Assembly: GCF_018402285.1 (NCBI RefSeq)
Contig: NZ_JAGYJH010000004.1
Span: 299,065 to 363,064, forward strand
Direction: 5' to 3'
From: Hyphomonas sp.
GTDB taxonomy: Bacteria; Pseudomonadota; Alphaproteobacteria; Caulobacterales; Hyphomonadaceae
Length of the DNA stretch: 64,000 nt
In this document: one piece after another, positions 36,441 to 44,998 of the stretch
Position numbering within the stretch: the stretch's first letter is position 1
Layout of the letters: each line of letters opens with the position of its first letter
Translations under genes and position numbers: made by a program
The notes under the pieces: generated by a model
The model's database searches: none
The model's input: only the letters and a program-made list of their open reading frames with translations
What the model was told of the DNA's origin: nothing

Positions 36441-36926
36441 TCTACCGCCTCTGCTGGCCTGGGTCCGCTCGGCGGACAGGCTCTGTCACGCCCTGACACT
36501 ATAGCAAGTAAAGCCACAATACTTCAGGAGCGGCAATACAAGGCGGTAATAAACAGGATTTCCGCCAGCAGATTTCATTAAGGCCGTTAATGCATTGTTT
36601 TATTGAGGTATATTGTCTTCCGGTCGTTTGCTCTACAGTGAGCCCAGCGCTGTTCCGCCTGTATAGGCACAGCATTTGGCGGGACGCGCCGAAGTTGGAG
36701 CCTGCGCAGACAGAACTTTGCCTCTGTCCAACTTCGCGTGTGGAGAGAAATTACTCCTGATTATTCGTGGGCGGAGCGTATCCGGGCCGGTGTCACTTGC
36801 GCATTTGCTTTCTTGCGGAAGTCGAGGGGAGTTTGAGAAGGCAGAAAATTCTCAACTTTGGGGAGTTGGAGAACATAGCAGGAGCGGGGCGCTTCGGGAT
36901 CTGATGGGGCGGAGGCTGCAGCTGGA
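36441..36926. other. Intergenic stretch of 486 bp between the OmpA gene and the lipid-synthase operon
   Basis: AT-richer than its surroundings, especially 36510-36640. It must hold the promoter of the OmpA-type gene and the end of the lipid-synthase transcript. No terminator hairpin with a T-run was found after 36927. A plus-strand frame at 36676-36930 has no recognisable features and is not credited. Confidence 0.6.
36498..36527 (-). promoter_or_regulatory. Possible sigma-70-type promoter of the OmpA-type gene
   Basis: On the minus strand CTGAAG and TATAGT are separated by 18 bp. The -10 matches the consensus at five of six positions, the -35 at three of six. It would start transcription about 50 nt before the ATG at 36440. 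It is prediction by eye only. Confidence 0.35.
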
Positions 36927-39197
36927 CTAGTCACGAGCCGAAATGGCGATCGAGATGCAGCTCGCCTCATAGATACGCAGACCATCGCACCAGAGCGAGC
37001 CGCGGCCTGTAACGATGCGCCGGCAAGCGTCGCCGGAGACTTCGGTGATCTCCATGACGGTGATGACTTCCTTTTTCTCGGGCGTGACCTGGCCACGATA
37101 GGACCATTTGACCGGCATGCCGGCAGCGAGGGTCTCGACATGAGCGGTCTCCGCCGCGAAGCCCTTGAGGAGACTGGCGCGAGTGAGGAGCTGGACCATG
37201 GCATCGAGGCCAAGGGAGCCGGGCTGAACGGGATCGCCGAAGAAGTGGGCTTTGAAATACCAGGCATAGGGATCGATGACTTGCCGGGCGCGAGCGAGGC
37301 CGAGGCCGGCTTTTCCGCCTTCGGGGTCAAAATAGTCGACGCGGTCGAGCATACGGAGCCGGCCAGCAGCGATGCGGGGATCGCGGGGCGTCAGGTCTCC
37401 CGCGTCACCTTGAAGAGCGAGCCAGGATTTGTCCATGTCTCCTGCGCCCAGGCCTGCCTGTCGGATGAGGGCCTGAGCGGGGAAGAAGCCGAAGCGGGTG
37501 GAAAGGTCGATGACCGGCTCGCCGGATTTGAGGCGCCCTTTCAGGTCGAACGCCACGATGGTCATCGGGCCGACCTTGGAGAAGGAGGAGAGGGTGGTAT
37601 CGACGCAGATTGTCCCGTCTCGGGGACCGAGCGTGCGATAGACGCGGCCATCACCTTCGAGGTTTCGGAAGCGGTCGCCGCCATCGAGGGCAAAGCCGCA
37701 ATGGCTGGCGAGCCAGCCGCAGGGCTGGAGCGCGATTTCGGAGAGGACGGAGAAGGGCATTTCGCCGTTGCGATTGTCCGCGAAATACCAGGCGTCGGGC
37801 GGGATATCGTATTCGGCCGAGATAGAGGCGCCGGCGCGGCGCACGCCGGGACGGTCTGTGGCAGCCACGACGCGTGACATCATGTGATAGGGCGGCTGGG
37901 GCAGGCGGGGCACTTTCCCCTCGGTGTCGAAGCGCTGGTACATCTCTCCGAAGGCGGCGGAGGGCGCGCCATTGGCGCAGTCAAGCAGGGCGGCATAATC
38001 GCCCCGGCTTTCATGTTCGGGACCTGTGCGGATGGGCGCGGGCGAAACGCGCGGGGCAGGCCATTGCCGGCGCAGCTGAATGCCGAAACGAGGGCAATAA
38101 AAGACCTTCTTGCCGTCACTGCTGGCCAGGAGCGCTGCGAAGACTTTGGGCGTTTCACCATCGATCACTTCATCGATGAAGACTTCATATGTGATCTCGT
38201 GATCCGTATCCGGAATGACCTGGCCGCGGCAGATGAACTTTGCCGTTTCGCCCGGGACGGGCTCGAAAACGTAACCATCGCGTTCCTGGGTGAGGCCGAG
38301 GGCGGCAGCATAGAATTCGAGCGCCTGAACGCCAGCTTCTGCCATCAGCGTGCCGGGCATGCAGGGATCGTTGTGGAAGTGGCCCTCGTAGAACCAGGCG
38401 TCTTTCGGCGTGCTGGCGCGGGCCTTGAGATAGCCGCGCTTCCAGGGGCCGCCGGCGGGATCAAATTCGGGAACGTCGTCAAAGAAGGTGAGCTTGCCGC
38501 CGGGAAGGTGGGCCGGGAAGGACTGGGCGGCACAAAGCTCAAAGCCTGGGCCGAAACAGGCGAACGCGTCGCCCATGCGGAAGGCGGAGACGTCATCGGC
38601 GCAGAAGGCTGGTTTGCGGCTGGCGCGGACGGTGTTGACCGGGGCGGGGTGTGCTGTGGGCGGGTCATCGCTGGCAGCGTCCCAGACGACGCCCTTTCCC
38701 GAAGCGAGCTCGGCGTCGGTGAAAAAGCCTGCCTGTCCCTGGCGAACAGAGAAGGCGCGCCGACCGCCGGCTTCGCAGTCGTACTGGAAGAAGAACATCC
38801 GCACGCCGCCGAATGTGGCGTGCTGGGTGATCTCGATCTGGAATTTGAGCGTTTCGCCAGCTTCTGGCAGGCCGCCTTCATGGAAGGTTATTTCGCAGCC
38901 GAGAAGGCGGTAGACCCGGTCATTCCGGTTACGGAGATCTGCGCCCATCCAGCCGATAAGGGTTAGGTCTGCCTGGCCGCACTCAATCAGAGGGCCGGGG
39001 CGGATGCGGCCGTTCTGCATCATCCAGTGATCTGCGGTGAGGTCTGTCTCGGTCCAGATGACGCCTTTGCCATCGACGAGCGGCGCGGCGTCAATCCCGG
39101 TGACGCGGTCAACGAGGAGGAGCGGCGCGGCAGGCAGACGCACGTTTCGGGCGTACTGGTCCTGCTCGGCGAAAGCGTCTCCGAAGAGGGCAGACAT
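36927..39197 (-). CDS. pfaC: Pfa-type dehydratase subunit with four hot-dog units (DH-DH), start probably lost
   Basis: A 756-aa region from the ATG at 39197. Four FabA/FabZ-like hot-dog units form two pairs: DHWMMQNGRIRPGPLIECGQA (residues 57-76) with WFYEGHFHNDPCMPGTLMAEA (His273); then WYFADNRNGEMPFSVLSEIA with WYFKAHFFGDPVQPGSLGLDA (His651). These match the DH1/DH2 of PfaC and thraustochytrid subunit C, which dehydrate and in part isomerise the growing acyl chain. The ATG lies inside conserved sequence: in the same frame upstream, down from 39374, the DNA still reads GRSWDRPAIEAASRGP, the family's N-terminal lead, but with no start codon. So the native protein begins earlier or is fused to KS-CLF-AT through the linker. 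Confidence 0.9.
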   Translation of the reverse strand: MSALFGDAFAEQDQYARNVRLPAAPLLLVDRVTGIDAAPLVDGKGVIWTETDLTADHWMMQNGRIRPGPLIECGQADLTLIGWMGADLRNRNDRVYRLLGCEITFHEGGLPEAGETLKFQIEITQHATFGGVRMFFFQYDCEAGGRRAFSVRQGQAGFFTDAELASGKGVVWDAASDDPPTAHPAPVNTVRASRKPAFCADDVSAFRMGDAFACFGPGFELCAAQSFPAHLPGGKLTFFDDVPEFDPAGGPWKRGYLKARASTPKDAWFYEGHFHNDPCMPGTLMAEAGVQALEFYAAALGLTQERDGYVFEPVPGETAKFICRGQVIPDTDHEITYEVFIDEVIDGETPKVFAALLASSDGKKVFYCPRFGIQLRRQWPAPRVSPAPIRTGPEHESRGDYAALLDCANGAPSAAFGEMYQRFDTEGKVPRLPQPPYHMMSRVVAATDRPGVRRAGASISAEYDIPPDAWYFADNRNGEMPFSVLSEIALQPCGWLASHCGFALDGGDRFRNLEGDGRVYRTLGPRDGTICVDTTLSSFSKVGPMTIVAFDLKGRLKSGEPVIDLSTRFGFFPAQALIRQAGLGAGDMDKSWLALQGDAGDLTPRDPRIAAGRLRMLDRVDYFDPEGGKAGLGLARARQVIDPYAWYFKAHFFGDPVQPGSLGLDAMVQLLTRASLLKGFAAETAHVETLAAGMPVKWSYRGQVTPEKKEVITVMEITEVSGDACRRIVTGRGSLWCDGLRIYEASCISIAISARD

Positions 39198-39393
39198 AGG
39201 GCCGCGCGAGGCGGCCTCGATGGCGGGGCGGTCCCAGGACCTGCCAGTGGGCGCGCGCCTGGCGAGCGGTTGACGGCCGGAGACGACGCCGGAGGGCGGG
39301 GGCAGGGCGGGCTGCGCCCGTTTGGGGCTGCAGGGCTGTCGCGCTCCGGGGGAGGCGGGAAGGGAACCGGGCCGTCAGGGGCAGGCGGGGGCG

Positions 39394-42300
39394 TCATGCC
39401 TGCATAGACGAGCGGGGGCAGGACTGGGGCAGCGGGCAGGGGCAGCGGGCAGGGGCACCGGGCGGCGCAGCCGACTTTCTGCGCTTGGGCACAACGGGTG
39501 TTTCGTATTTTGCCGGCTGGGTGACGGTGGCAGCTTTGGGCGCGGCCCAGGGGTGGGCGCGAGCGGCGTCGAGCCGGGCCGAGACCGTGTCTATTCGGAT
39601 GGCGTATCCTGCAGCGAACAGTGTGGCGGCCAGGCGCGCGATATGGGCGAGATCTCCGCTTTCGATCTCGTCCGTTGCTATGGCGAGGTGGGGCTTGTCC
39701 TTCAGGGTGAGCGCGATGCTCCGGGTGAGGGAGTCGCGGGGGCCGAGTTCGATAAAGGTCCGCACACCGTCTTCCCAGGCCTGGCGCACCGTGGCGGGGA
39801 AGTCGACGGTGGTTACGGCCTGCCGGGTGAGCATAGCGGCAACTTTGGCCTTGGTGGGCTTGTAGGCGGCGTTGATGGCGTTGGCGTAGAGGCGGGGGCC
39901 GTTTTCGATGCGGGAGACCGGACGGGTGTGGAGCTCGCGCCATTTTTCCGCGAAGGGCGCCATGGCGCTGGCATGAACGATCAGATGCTGATGCATCAGC
40001 GCGCCAGCGTCTTTACCAAGGGAGTCTGCGACGGCGCGGCACGCCTCAGCCGGGCCGCCGATCATCGCGTCCATATCCGAATAGATGATCGTTATTTCGA
40101 CATTGGGATGGGCGGCTACCGCCTTGCGGACATCTGCGATGGGCGCGCGCAGGCGCCAGTTTGACCAATCTGTGGGGACGTTCGGCCCCCAGGCCTCTTT
40201 GGCTGTTTCGAAGTCTCCGCCCAGATGGCGTTCATACATGGCCGCGCCGGCGATATCGTCCAGCAGGGCGCCCATGTCCTTCCAATAGCCGAAGGCGAAG
40301 AGGGCGTTGCTTTCGCCGAGCGAAAGGCCGAGGGCGGCGGTCGGCGCGAGGCCGAGCACGTCGCGCAGGAGGATGGTGTGGGCCTGTGTCAGCAGGCTGA
40401 CGGCGCAGAGTTGCTCGAACTCCGTGAGCCTGGATTTCGCCAGGAGGGGCGTCATGGCCTGCGCGGCGGGGATGTCACTGAGCTTTGCGGCGACGTCCGG
40501 GAAGGCGGCGAGGAGGCCGCGGCCCATGCGGGGATAGGAGGCAGCCGAGCCCGTGAACGCGAAGGCGAGTTCGCCATCGGGCTCACCTGCGCCATAGAAG
40601 ATGCCTTCGCCTTCCGGGGCCGCATTTACGGCGAGCGCGCTTGCGGCGTAACTCTGACGTTCAAGGAGGGTTTCTTCAGTGTGGGAGAGGAGGGCGATCC
40701 GGTGTTTGCCGCTGCCGCCCTGTTTGCCTGCGATCAGTTTTCTGGCGAGGGCGGCGCGGCTAGCTGCGGCAGCCCAGAAGAGCTGGGGCGTGGGGCGGAG
40801 CATGTCCGGCGACGGACGGACGGGGGCAGGCGTGATCGAGACGGTGAGGCCAGGGGATGTCGCGGTGGCGGGCGCGGATGATCTGAAAGCGGGGATGGCG
40901 TGGGCAAGGGCGGGGGCGGCGATGGAGCCGTCTGCCATCGGGGCAAGACCCCGCGCGGCAAGGGCGAGACGGACGGCGAGATCGAAGAGGGGCGCTGCGA
41001 TGGGGGCGCTGCCATAGGCGGACTGAATGAGGCGCGCGTCTGCGTCTGCGGGGGTAACGGACCCCCAGTCGATGGCGCTGATTGTGCCGAGGACAGGATC
41101 ACCGGCGACCTCGGCATCTGAGCGGCGTTTGAGGACGAGGGCGGCGGCCATGTCGCCGGGCGGAGCCGGGGTGTGGGAGGCGGTGACCGTTTCGGTGGCG
41201 AAGTCGGCAGCCGCGACGATGGCCAGGTCGAGGTCGCCTCGGCGCAGGGCGTCGCAAGCGGCGTCGAGGGCGGCGAGGCCGGAGGCTTCTTCAGCGGCGA
41301 TTGCAAAGCCGCGGCCGCGGAAGTCTTCGGAGACGGTGAGGCGGTTTGCGGTCATGTTGGCCATGGCGCCGAGGACGTCGGCAGCAACGAGGGGCGGGGC
41401 GATAGCGTTGAGGGTTTCTGGCGAAGAGGTGCCTTCAGAGGCGATCCGTTCCCGCAGGCTCCAGCGGGCGCTGTTATTGGCGCAGCCTGTGCCGGTGAAG
41501 ACACCGCAGGTTTCGGGCGCGGGACGGGAGATACCTTCGAGCGCCATGGTGGCGGTCTCGAAGATGGCGAGTTGCTGAGGCTCGGCGCGGAGAAGATCGG
41601 CCGGGGGTGTGCGGGCGCGGATCGGATCGACGCTGACGGTTTGCGTTTCGGGCGCGCTCTGAAGCGGGGCGTTCATCAGGCGGCGGAGGACGCCACGTTC
41701 GCCCCGGTCCGGCCCGCCCAGGAGGCCGATGCCGCAAATGACGATGTCGTCCGGCGGGTTAGTTTCAGGGCGGGCGCCGGTGACGTATTTTGTGCTGGGT
41801 TGGTATTGTTCCAGAATGAGGTGGGCGTTGTTGCCGCCGAAGCCGAAATTGCTGATGGCTGCGCGCCGGGGGGTATCTTCGCTCGTCCAGGGCTCGGCAG
41901 TGGAGAGGGGCGCGAGTCCGGTGCCGGTGAGTGCGTGCAGGACGGCGCCGTCAAGCGGCATGGCGGGGAGGGTTTCGCGGCGCATGGCGGCGGTGAGCTT
42001 CAGGACGCTTGCGAGGCCGGCAACGGTAATCAGGTGACCGGTATTGGCTTTCAGGGAGCCGATGGGCAGGCGGCGGGCGGCGAAGACTGAGCTGGAGGAA
42101 GCGATCTCGACACTGTCGCCGACAGAGGTTCCGGTGGCGTGGCATTCGAGATATTGGATCGTGGAGGGATCAATGTCAGCCTGCGCATAGGCGCGGTGCA
42201 TGGCTTCTGTCTGGCCGGCGGCGTCGGGCGCGAGGAGGCCTTTGCGGCGGCCGTCATTGGACAGGCCGATGCCGCGAATGACACCGTGAACCGTTTCGCC

Positions 42301-43023
42301 TTTCTTTACATCGCTGAGGCGTTTGAGGACGACGGCGGCGGCGCCTTCTGAAGGTACCAGACCGTCTGCGCCTTCGATGAAGGGGCGAGAGCGGCCTGTG
42401 GGGCTCAAGGCTTTCAGGGCGCTGAAGCCGATATGGAGGATGAGGTTGTCGGCGGCATTGACGGCGGCGACGGCGGCGATGTCGACCTGGCGCGCGGCGA
42501 GTTTGCGGCAAGCGATTTCAAGAGCGTAGAGCGAAGAGGCGCAGGCTGCGTCGAGCGCAAGGACAGGGCCCGTGGCCCCGATGGCGTCGGCGATGTGTTT
42601 GGCCGGAAAGCCGGAATTGAGGGTGTCTGTGAGGGGACGGCTAGTGTGACCATCGCGCCAGATATCGGCGGCGTAAGCGGCTTTGGCGCGGCTGGGATAG
42701 AGGAGGTTGGCGAGGATGACCGCGCGGCGCTCCGGGGCGACGTGATCGGTGGCGGCGGCAGACCAGGCATCCATGACGGCGGTAAGGGGCCAGCGGCAGA
42801 CAGGATCGAGGCTGGCTGCTGCATCGCCGGCTGCCTCGTCAATCAGACCTGAGGCCCAGGCGGGATTTCTGACGCCGCGATCTGAGAGGCCCAGACGCCC
42901 CGGGGAGACGCGTTGGGTGACGACACGCTTGTGCTCCACGAGGTCCCAGAGGGCGTTGGGCGAGTTTGCGCCGGGCAGGACGCAGCCTTCACCGACGATG
43001 GCGATGAGTTCAAACACGCTCAT
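39394..43023 (-). CDS. Pfa-type synthase subunit KS-CLF-AT
   Basis: A 1209-aa protein. KS is at about residues 4-410 with active Cys161 (LDAACASS), His295 (CHATGTS) and His330 (NTGHL). A chain-length-factor-like second KS at about 424-740 lacks the active Cys: the spot reads FAIAAEEASGLAAL. An acyltransferase is at about 815-1130 with Ser901 (GLSLGES) and His1017 (VHASAM). The arrangement KS-CLF-AT resembles thraustochytrid subunit B without its ER, whereas marine bacteria usually split AT into PfaB and keep KS-CLF with DH in PfaC. It overlaps the KR gene by 4 bp (ATGA). Its C-terminus past about residue 1195 (RCPCPLPQSC) sits on a 13-bp tandem repeat and looks out of frame. Confidence 0.9.
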   Translation of the reverse strand: MSVFELIAIVGEGCVLPGANSPNALWDLVEHKRVVTQRVSPGRLGLSDRGVRNPAWASGLIDEAAGDAAASLDPVCRWPLTAVMDAWSAAATDHVAPERRAVILANLLYPSRAKAAYAADIWRDGHTSRPLTDTLNSGFPAKHIADAIGATGPVLALDAACASSLYALEIACRKLAARQVDIAAVAAVNAADNLILHIGFSALKALSPTGRSRPFIEGADGLVPSEGAAAVVLKRLSDVKKGETVHGVIRGIGLSNDGRRKGLLAPDAAGQTEAMHRAYAQADIDPSTIQYLECHATGTSVGDSVEIASSSSVFAARRLPIGSLKANTGHLITVAGLASVLKLTAAMRRETLPAMPLDGAVLHALTGTGLAPLSTAEPWTSEDTPRRAAISNFGFGGNNAHLILEQYQPSTKYVTGARPETNPPDDIVICGIGLLGGPDRGERGVLRRLMNAPLQSAPETQTVSVDPIRARTPPADLLRAEPQQLAIFETATMALEGISRPAPETCGVFTGTGCANNSARWSLRERIASEGTSSPETLNAIAPPLVAADVLGAMANMTANRLTVSEDFRGRGFAIAAEEASGLAALDAACDALRRGDLDLAIVAAADFATETVTASHTPAPPGDMAAALVLKRRSDAEVAGDPVLGTISAIDWGSVTPADADARLIQSAYGSAPIAAPLFDLAVRLALAARGLAPMADGSIAAPALAHAIPAFRSSAPATATSPGLTVSITPAPVRPSPDMLRPTPQLFWAAAASRAALARKLIAGKQGGSGKHRIALLSHTEETLLERQSYAASALAVNAAPEGEGIFYGAGEPDGELAFAFTGSAASYPRMGRGLLAAFPDVAAKLSDIPAAQAMTPLLAKSRLTEFEQLCAVSLLTQAHTILLRDVLGLAPTAALGLSLGESNALFAFGYWKDMGALLDDIAGAAMYERHLGGDFETAKEAWGPNVPTDWSNWRLRAPIADVRKAVAAHPNVEITIIYSDMDAMIGGPAEACRAVADSLGKDAGALMHQHLIVHASAMAPFAEKWRELHTRPVSRIENGPRLYANAINAAYKPTKAKVAAMLTRQAVTTVDFPATVRQAWEDGVRTFIELGPRDSLTRSIALTLKDKPHLAIATDEIESGDLAHIARLAATLFAAGYAIRIDTVSARLDAARAHPWAAPKAATVTQPAKYETPVVPKRRKSAAPPGAPARCPCPLPQSCPRSSMQA
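39426..39464. repeat. 13-bp tandem repeat (GGGGCAGCGGGCA), two exact copies and one imperfect
   Basis: Exact copies at 39426-39438 and 39439-39451; a third at 39452-39464 differs at two positions. It lies in the linker-coding end of the KS-CLF-AT gene. Thirteen is not a multiple of three, so gain or loss of a copy shifts the frame. Confidence 0.9.
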
Positions 43024-44441
43024 GTGTTGCTCCAGACGGTGCCGACGATCAGTTCGACGTCGGAGGGGTCACCGGCGAGGAGTTCATGGGCGAAGATGCG
43101 GGCGCCTTCGCCGAGCGGTATGAGGGGCACGCCTTTTTCCTTGAAGTGGCGTGCGAGGGTGGCGTCGACCATGCCCCCTTCCCATGGGCCCCAGTCGAAC
43201 ACTTTGACCTGAGTACCGGGGAGTTCTGCATGGAGGGCGCGGCCGGCATTGGCAAGGATGGCGTTGGCCATGGCGTAGTCTGACTGGCCACGATTCCCGA
43301 AGAAAGCCGAAGCAGAGGAGAAGAGGCCGACATGGCGCAGCGCGGCGCGGTCTATGTTTGAGAGGATGTGGAAGAGGCCTTCTGCTTTGGTGGCAAAGAC
43401 GCGGCGCAGTTCAGCCTCGGTTTTTTCCTCCACCAGCCGGTCTGCCAGAACGCCGGCGCCGTGCACAAGACCGGAAATGGCGCCATAGCGTTGGCGGATA
43501 TGCGCGAGAGCGGCGGTCACCGAGCCTGCGTCTGAGGTGTCCATGGGCAGATAGCGGGCGTCAGCGCCGGTTGCCTTGATCTGCGCCAGTGTGGAGCGGA
43601 TTTCGAGCCCCGCAATCGCGGTGCGCGCAGCTTTGTCGATCTCGGCGGGAGAGGGCTTTTCTCCGTGCCTGACGGCTGAGCTCGCCATAAGGCCCCGGAG
43701 GGTTTTGAGGTCGGTGGTTTCCCGAATGCCTGTTGGCCAGGGTGTTTCGGCAGAGCGGCCAGCGAGAATGAATGTGCCGCCAGACTGGCGAGCGAGTTCA
43801 ATCGCGCAGGCGGCGGTTACGCCCCGCGCGCCGCCGGTGACGAGCCAGAGACCGGCTTGAGAGGCTGGCAAGGGCGACGGGGTCAGCAGGGGACCGAGGG
43901 TGGCGCGGCGGGCGGTGCCATCAGGTGAAATCCAGATATCTTCGCCCGGTTGAGTAAGCCAGGGAGCGAGCATCTCGCCCGATACATTGCCCAGAAGCGT
44001 CCAGCTGACGGCAGCGCTGTCTGGCCATTCACGGCGCAGGGCACGCGCGAGACCTTCAAGGCCTGTGTCGGCAGACATTCGTTGAAGGAGCACAAGGGCT
44101 GCGCCCGCATTCGGCGCCTTGCGGCACGCATCCAGAGCGACCCAGTGGCGGACGGTCATTGCGGTATCTGTCAGCCCTTCGGTAAAAAGGACTGTACCTG
44201 CTCTACCGCTCGGCGACTGCACAAGTGTCGCCGCAATGCCTGCAGTTTCGAGACCTGTCCGGAGCGCTTGGGCACAGGCGGGCTCGGCGGTTGTGATCTC
44301 TACCGGTAAACGTACAGGCTGTTGCGGCGCAGGAATGACGGCTTCCCAGCGCGCCGGGCGAACGTCGCACGGGTAGGCGGGACGTGCGTAGTCAGGCGGA
44401 GCCGATAGTGGGGTGGCGGGAGCCTGCCCGCCATCCCTCAT
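43020..44441 (-). CDS. Stand-alone ketoreductase (KR) of the Pfa-type synthase
   Basis: A 473-aa protein. The N-terminal half (about residues 30-190) is a structural KR-like subdomain. The catalytic SDR domain begins with the NADP motif VTGGARGVTAACA (residues 201-213) and carries Lys352, Ser376 (FSSASAF) and Tyr389 (SDYAMAN). In known PUFA synthases this KR is part of PfaA after the ACPs. Here it is a separate gene that overlaps the ACP stop and the next start by ATGA on both sides (44438-44441 and 43020-43023). Translational coupling should keep the proteins in step. It reduces the beta-keto acyl-ACP. Confidence 0.9.
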   Translation of the reverse strand: MRDGGQAPATPLSAPPDYARPAYPCDVRPARWEAVIPAPQQPVRLPVEITTAEPACAQALRTGLETAGIAATLVQSPSGRAGTVLFTEGLTDTAMTVRHWVALDACRKAPNAGAALVLLQRMSADTGLEGLARALRREWPDSAAVSWTLLGNVSGEMLAPWLTQPGEDIWISPDGTARRATLGPLLTPSPLPASQAGLWLVTGGARGVTAACAIELARQSGGTFILAGRSAETPWPTGIRETTDLKTLRGLMASSAVRHGEKPSPAEIDKAARTAIAGLEIRSTLAQIKATGADARYLPMDTSDAGSVTAALAHIRQRYGAISGLVHGAGVLADRLVEEKTEAELRRVFATKAEGLFHILSNIDRAALRHVGLFSSASAFFGNRGQSDYAMANAILANAGRALHAELPGTQVKVFDWGPWEGGMVDATLARHFKEKGVPLIPLGEGARIFAHELLAGDPSDVELIVGTVWSNT

Positions 44442-44998
44442 GTAAAAAAATCTGCTATCTTCCGGATGGTGCGCAGCTCGGTTATCTGCTCGGGATCGAC
44501 TTCCGGCAGGGAGGGGTAGCGATCCCGCAGGGCGGAGAGGATTTCGACCTGTTTGATGGAGTCGACGCCAAGTTCGCCTTCAAGGTCCATATCGTCTTCG
44601 AGCATATCTGTCGGATAGCCCGTTTTCTCAGCGATCAGGGCCCGGACGATGTCTGAAGAGACGCTGCTTGCCGAAGCGGCGCCAGGCGCTGCAGTTCGAG
44701 GCTGGGGTATAGCCGGCGCGTCTGGCGCAATGGCCGGAGTGGGCGCGTTGCCGAGCATGCCAGCAATGGCAGCGATCGTGCGCAGTTCGACCAATTTTTC
44801 AGGATCGATTTCCGGAAGCTCCGGAACGCGGTCACGTAGTGTGGAGAGGATTTCGACCTGCTTGATGGAGTCGACGCCAAGTTCCCCTTCAAGGTCCATG
44901 TCGATTTCGAGCATGTCTTCCGGGTAGCCGGTCTTTTCGGAGATGATCGAGCGGACGAGCGCAATGGGGTCGAGGCCTGCTGGAGGCGGGGCGGACAC
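44438..44998 (-). CDS. Tandem acyl carrier domains (two ACPs) of the PfaA-like protein
   Basis: Open from a GTG at 44998 but almost certainly the C-terminal part of the KS-AT protein in a shifted frame. The same frame upstream (to about 45125) reads an Ala/Pro linker, PAIRAEANGAPAPPANTPYK, continuous with it. The two ACPs each have the Ser attachment motif LGVDSIKQVEIL (Ser44 and about Ser147 counted from the GTG), with MDLEGELGVDSIKQ identical between them, and 103 residues apart. Each Ser needs a phosphopantetheine arm, yet no transferase gene is in the window. Two ACPs is fewer than the four to nine of most PUFA synthases. The stop overlaps the KR start. Confidence 0.9.
   Translation of the reverse strand: MSAPPPAGLDPIALVRSIISEKTGYPEDMLEIDMDLEGELGVDSIKQVEILSTLRDRVPELPEIDPEKLVELRTIAAIAGMLGNAPTPAIAPDAPAIPQPRTAAPGAASASSVSSDIVRALIAEKTGYPTDMLEDDMDLEGELGVDSIKQVEILSALRDRYPSLPEVDPEQITELRTIRKIADFFT

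Noticed and set aside
37884..38966. Plus-strand 360-aa open frame
   Set aside because: Antisense mirror of the DH gene, which has clear hot-dog motifs on the other strand.
41173..42090. Plus-strand 305-aa open frame
   Set aside because: Antisense to the KS-CLF-AT gene, low-complexity Gly/Ala/Glu composition, no motif.
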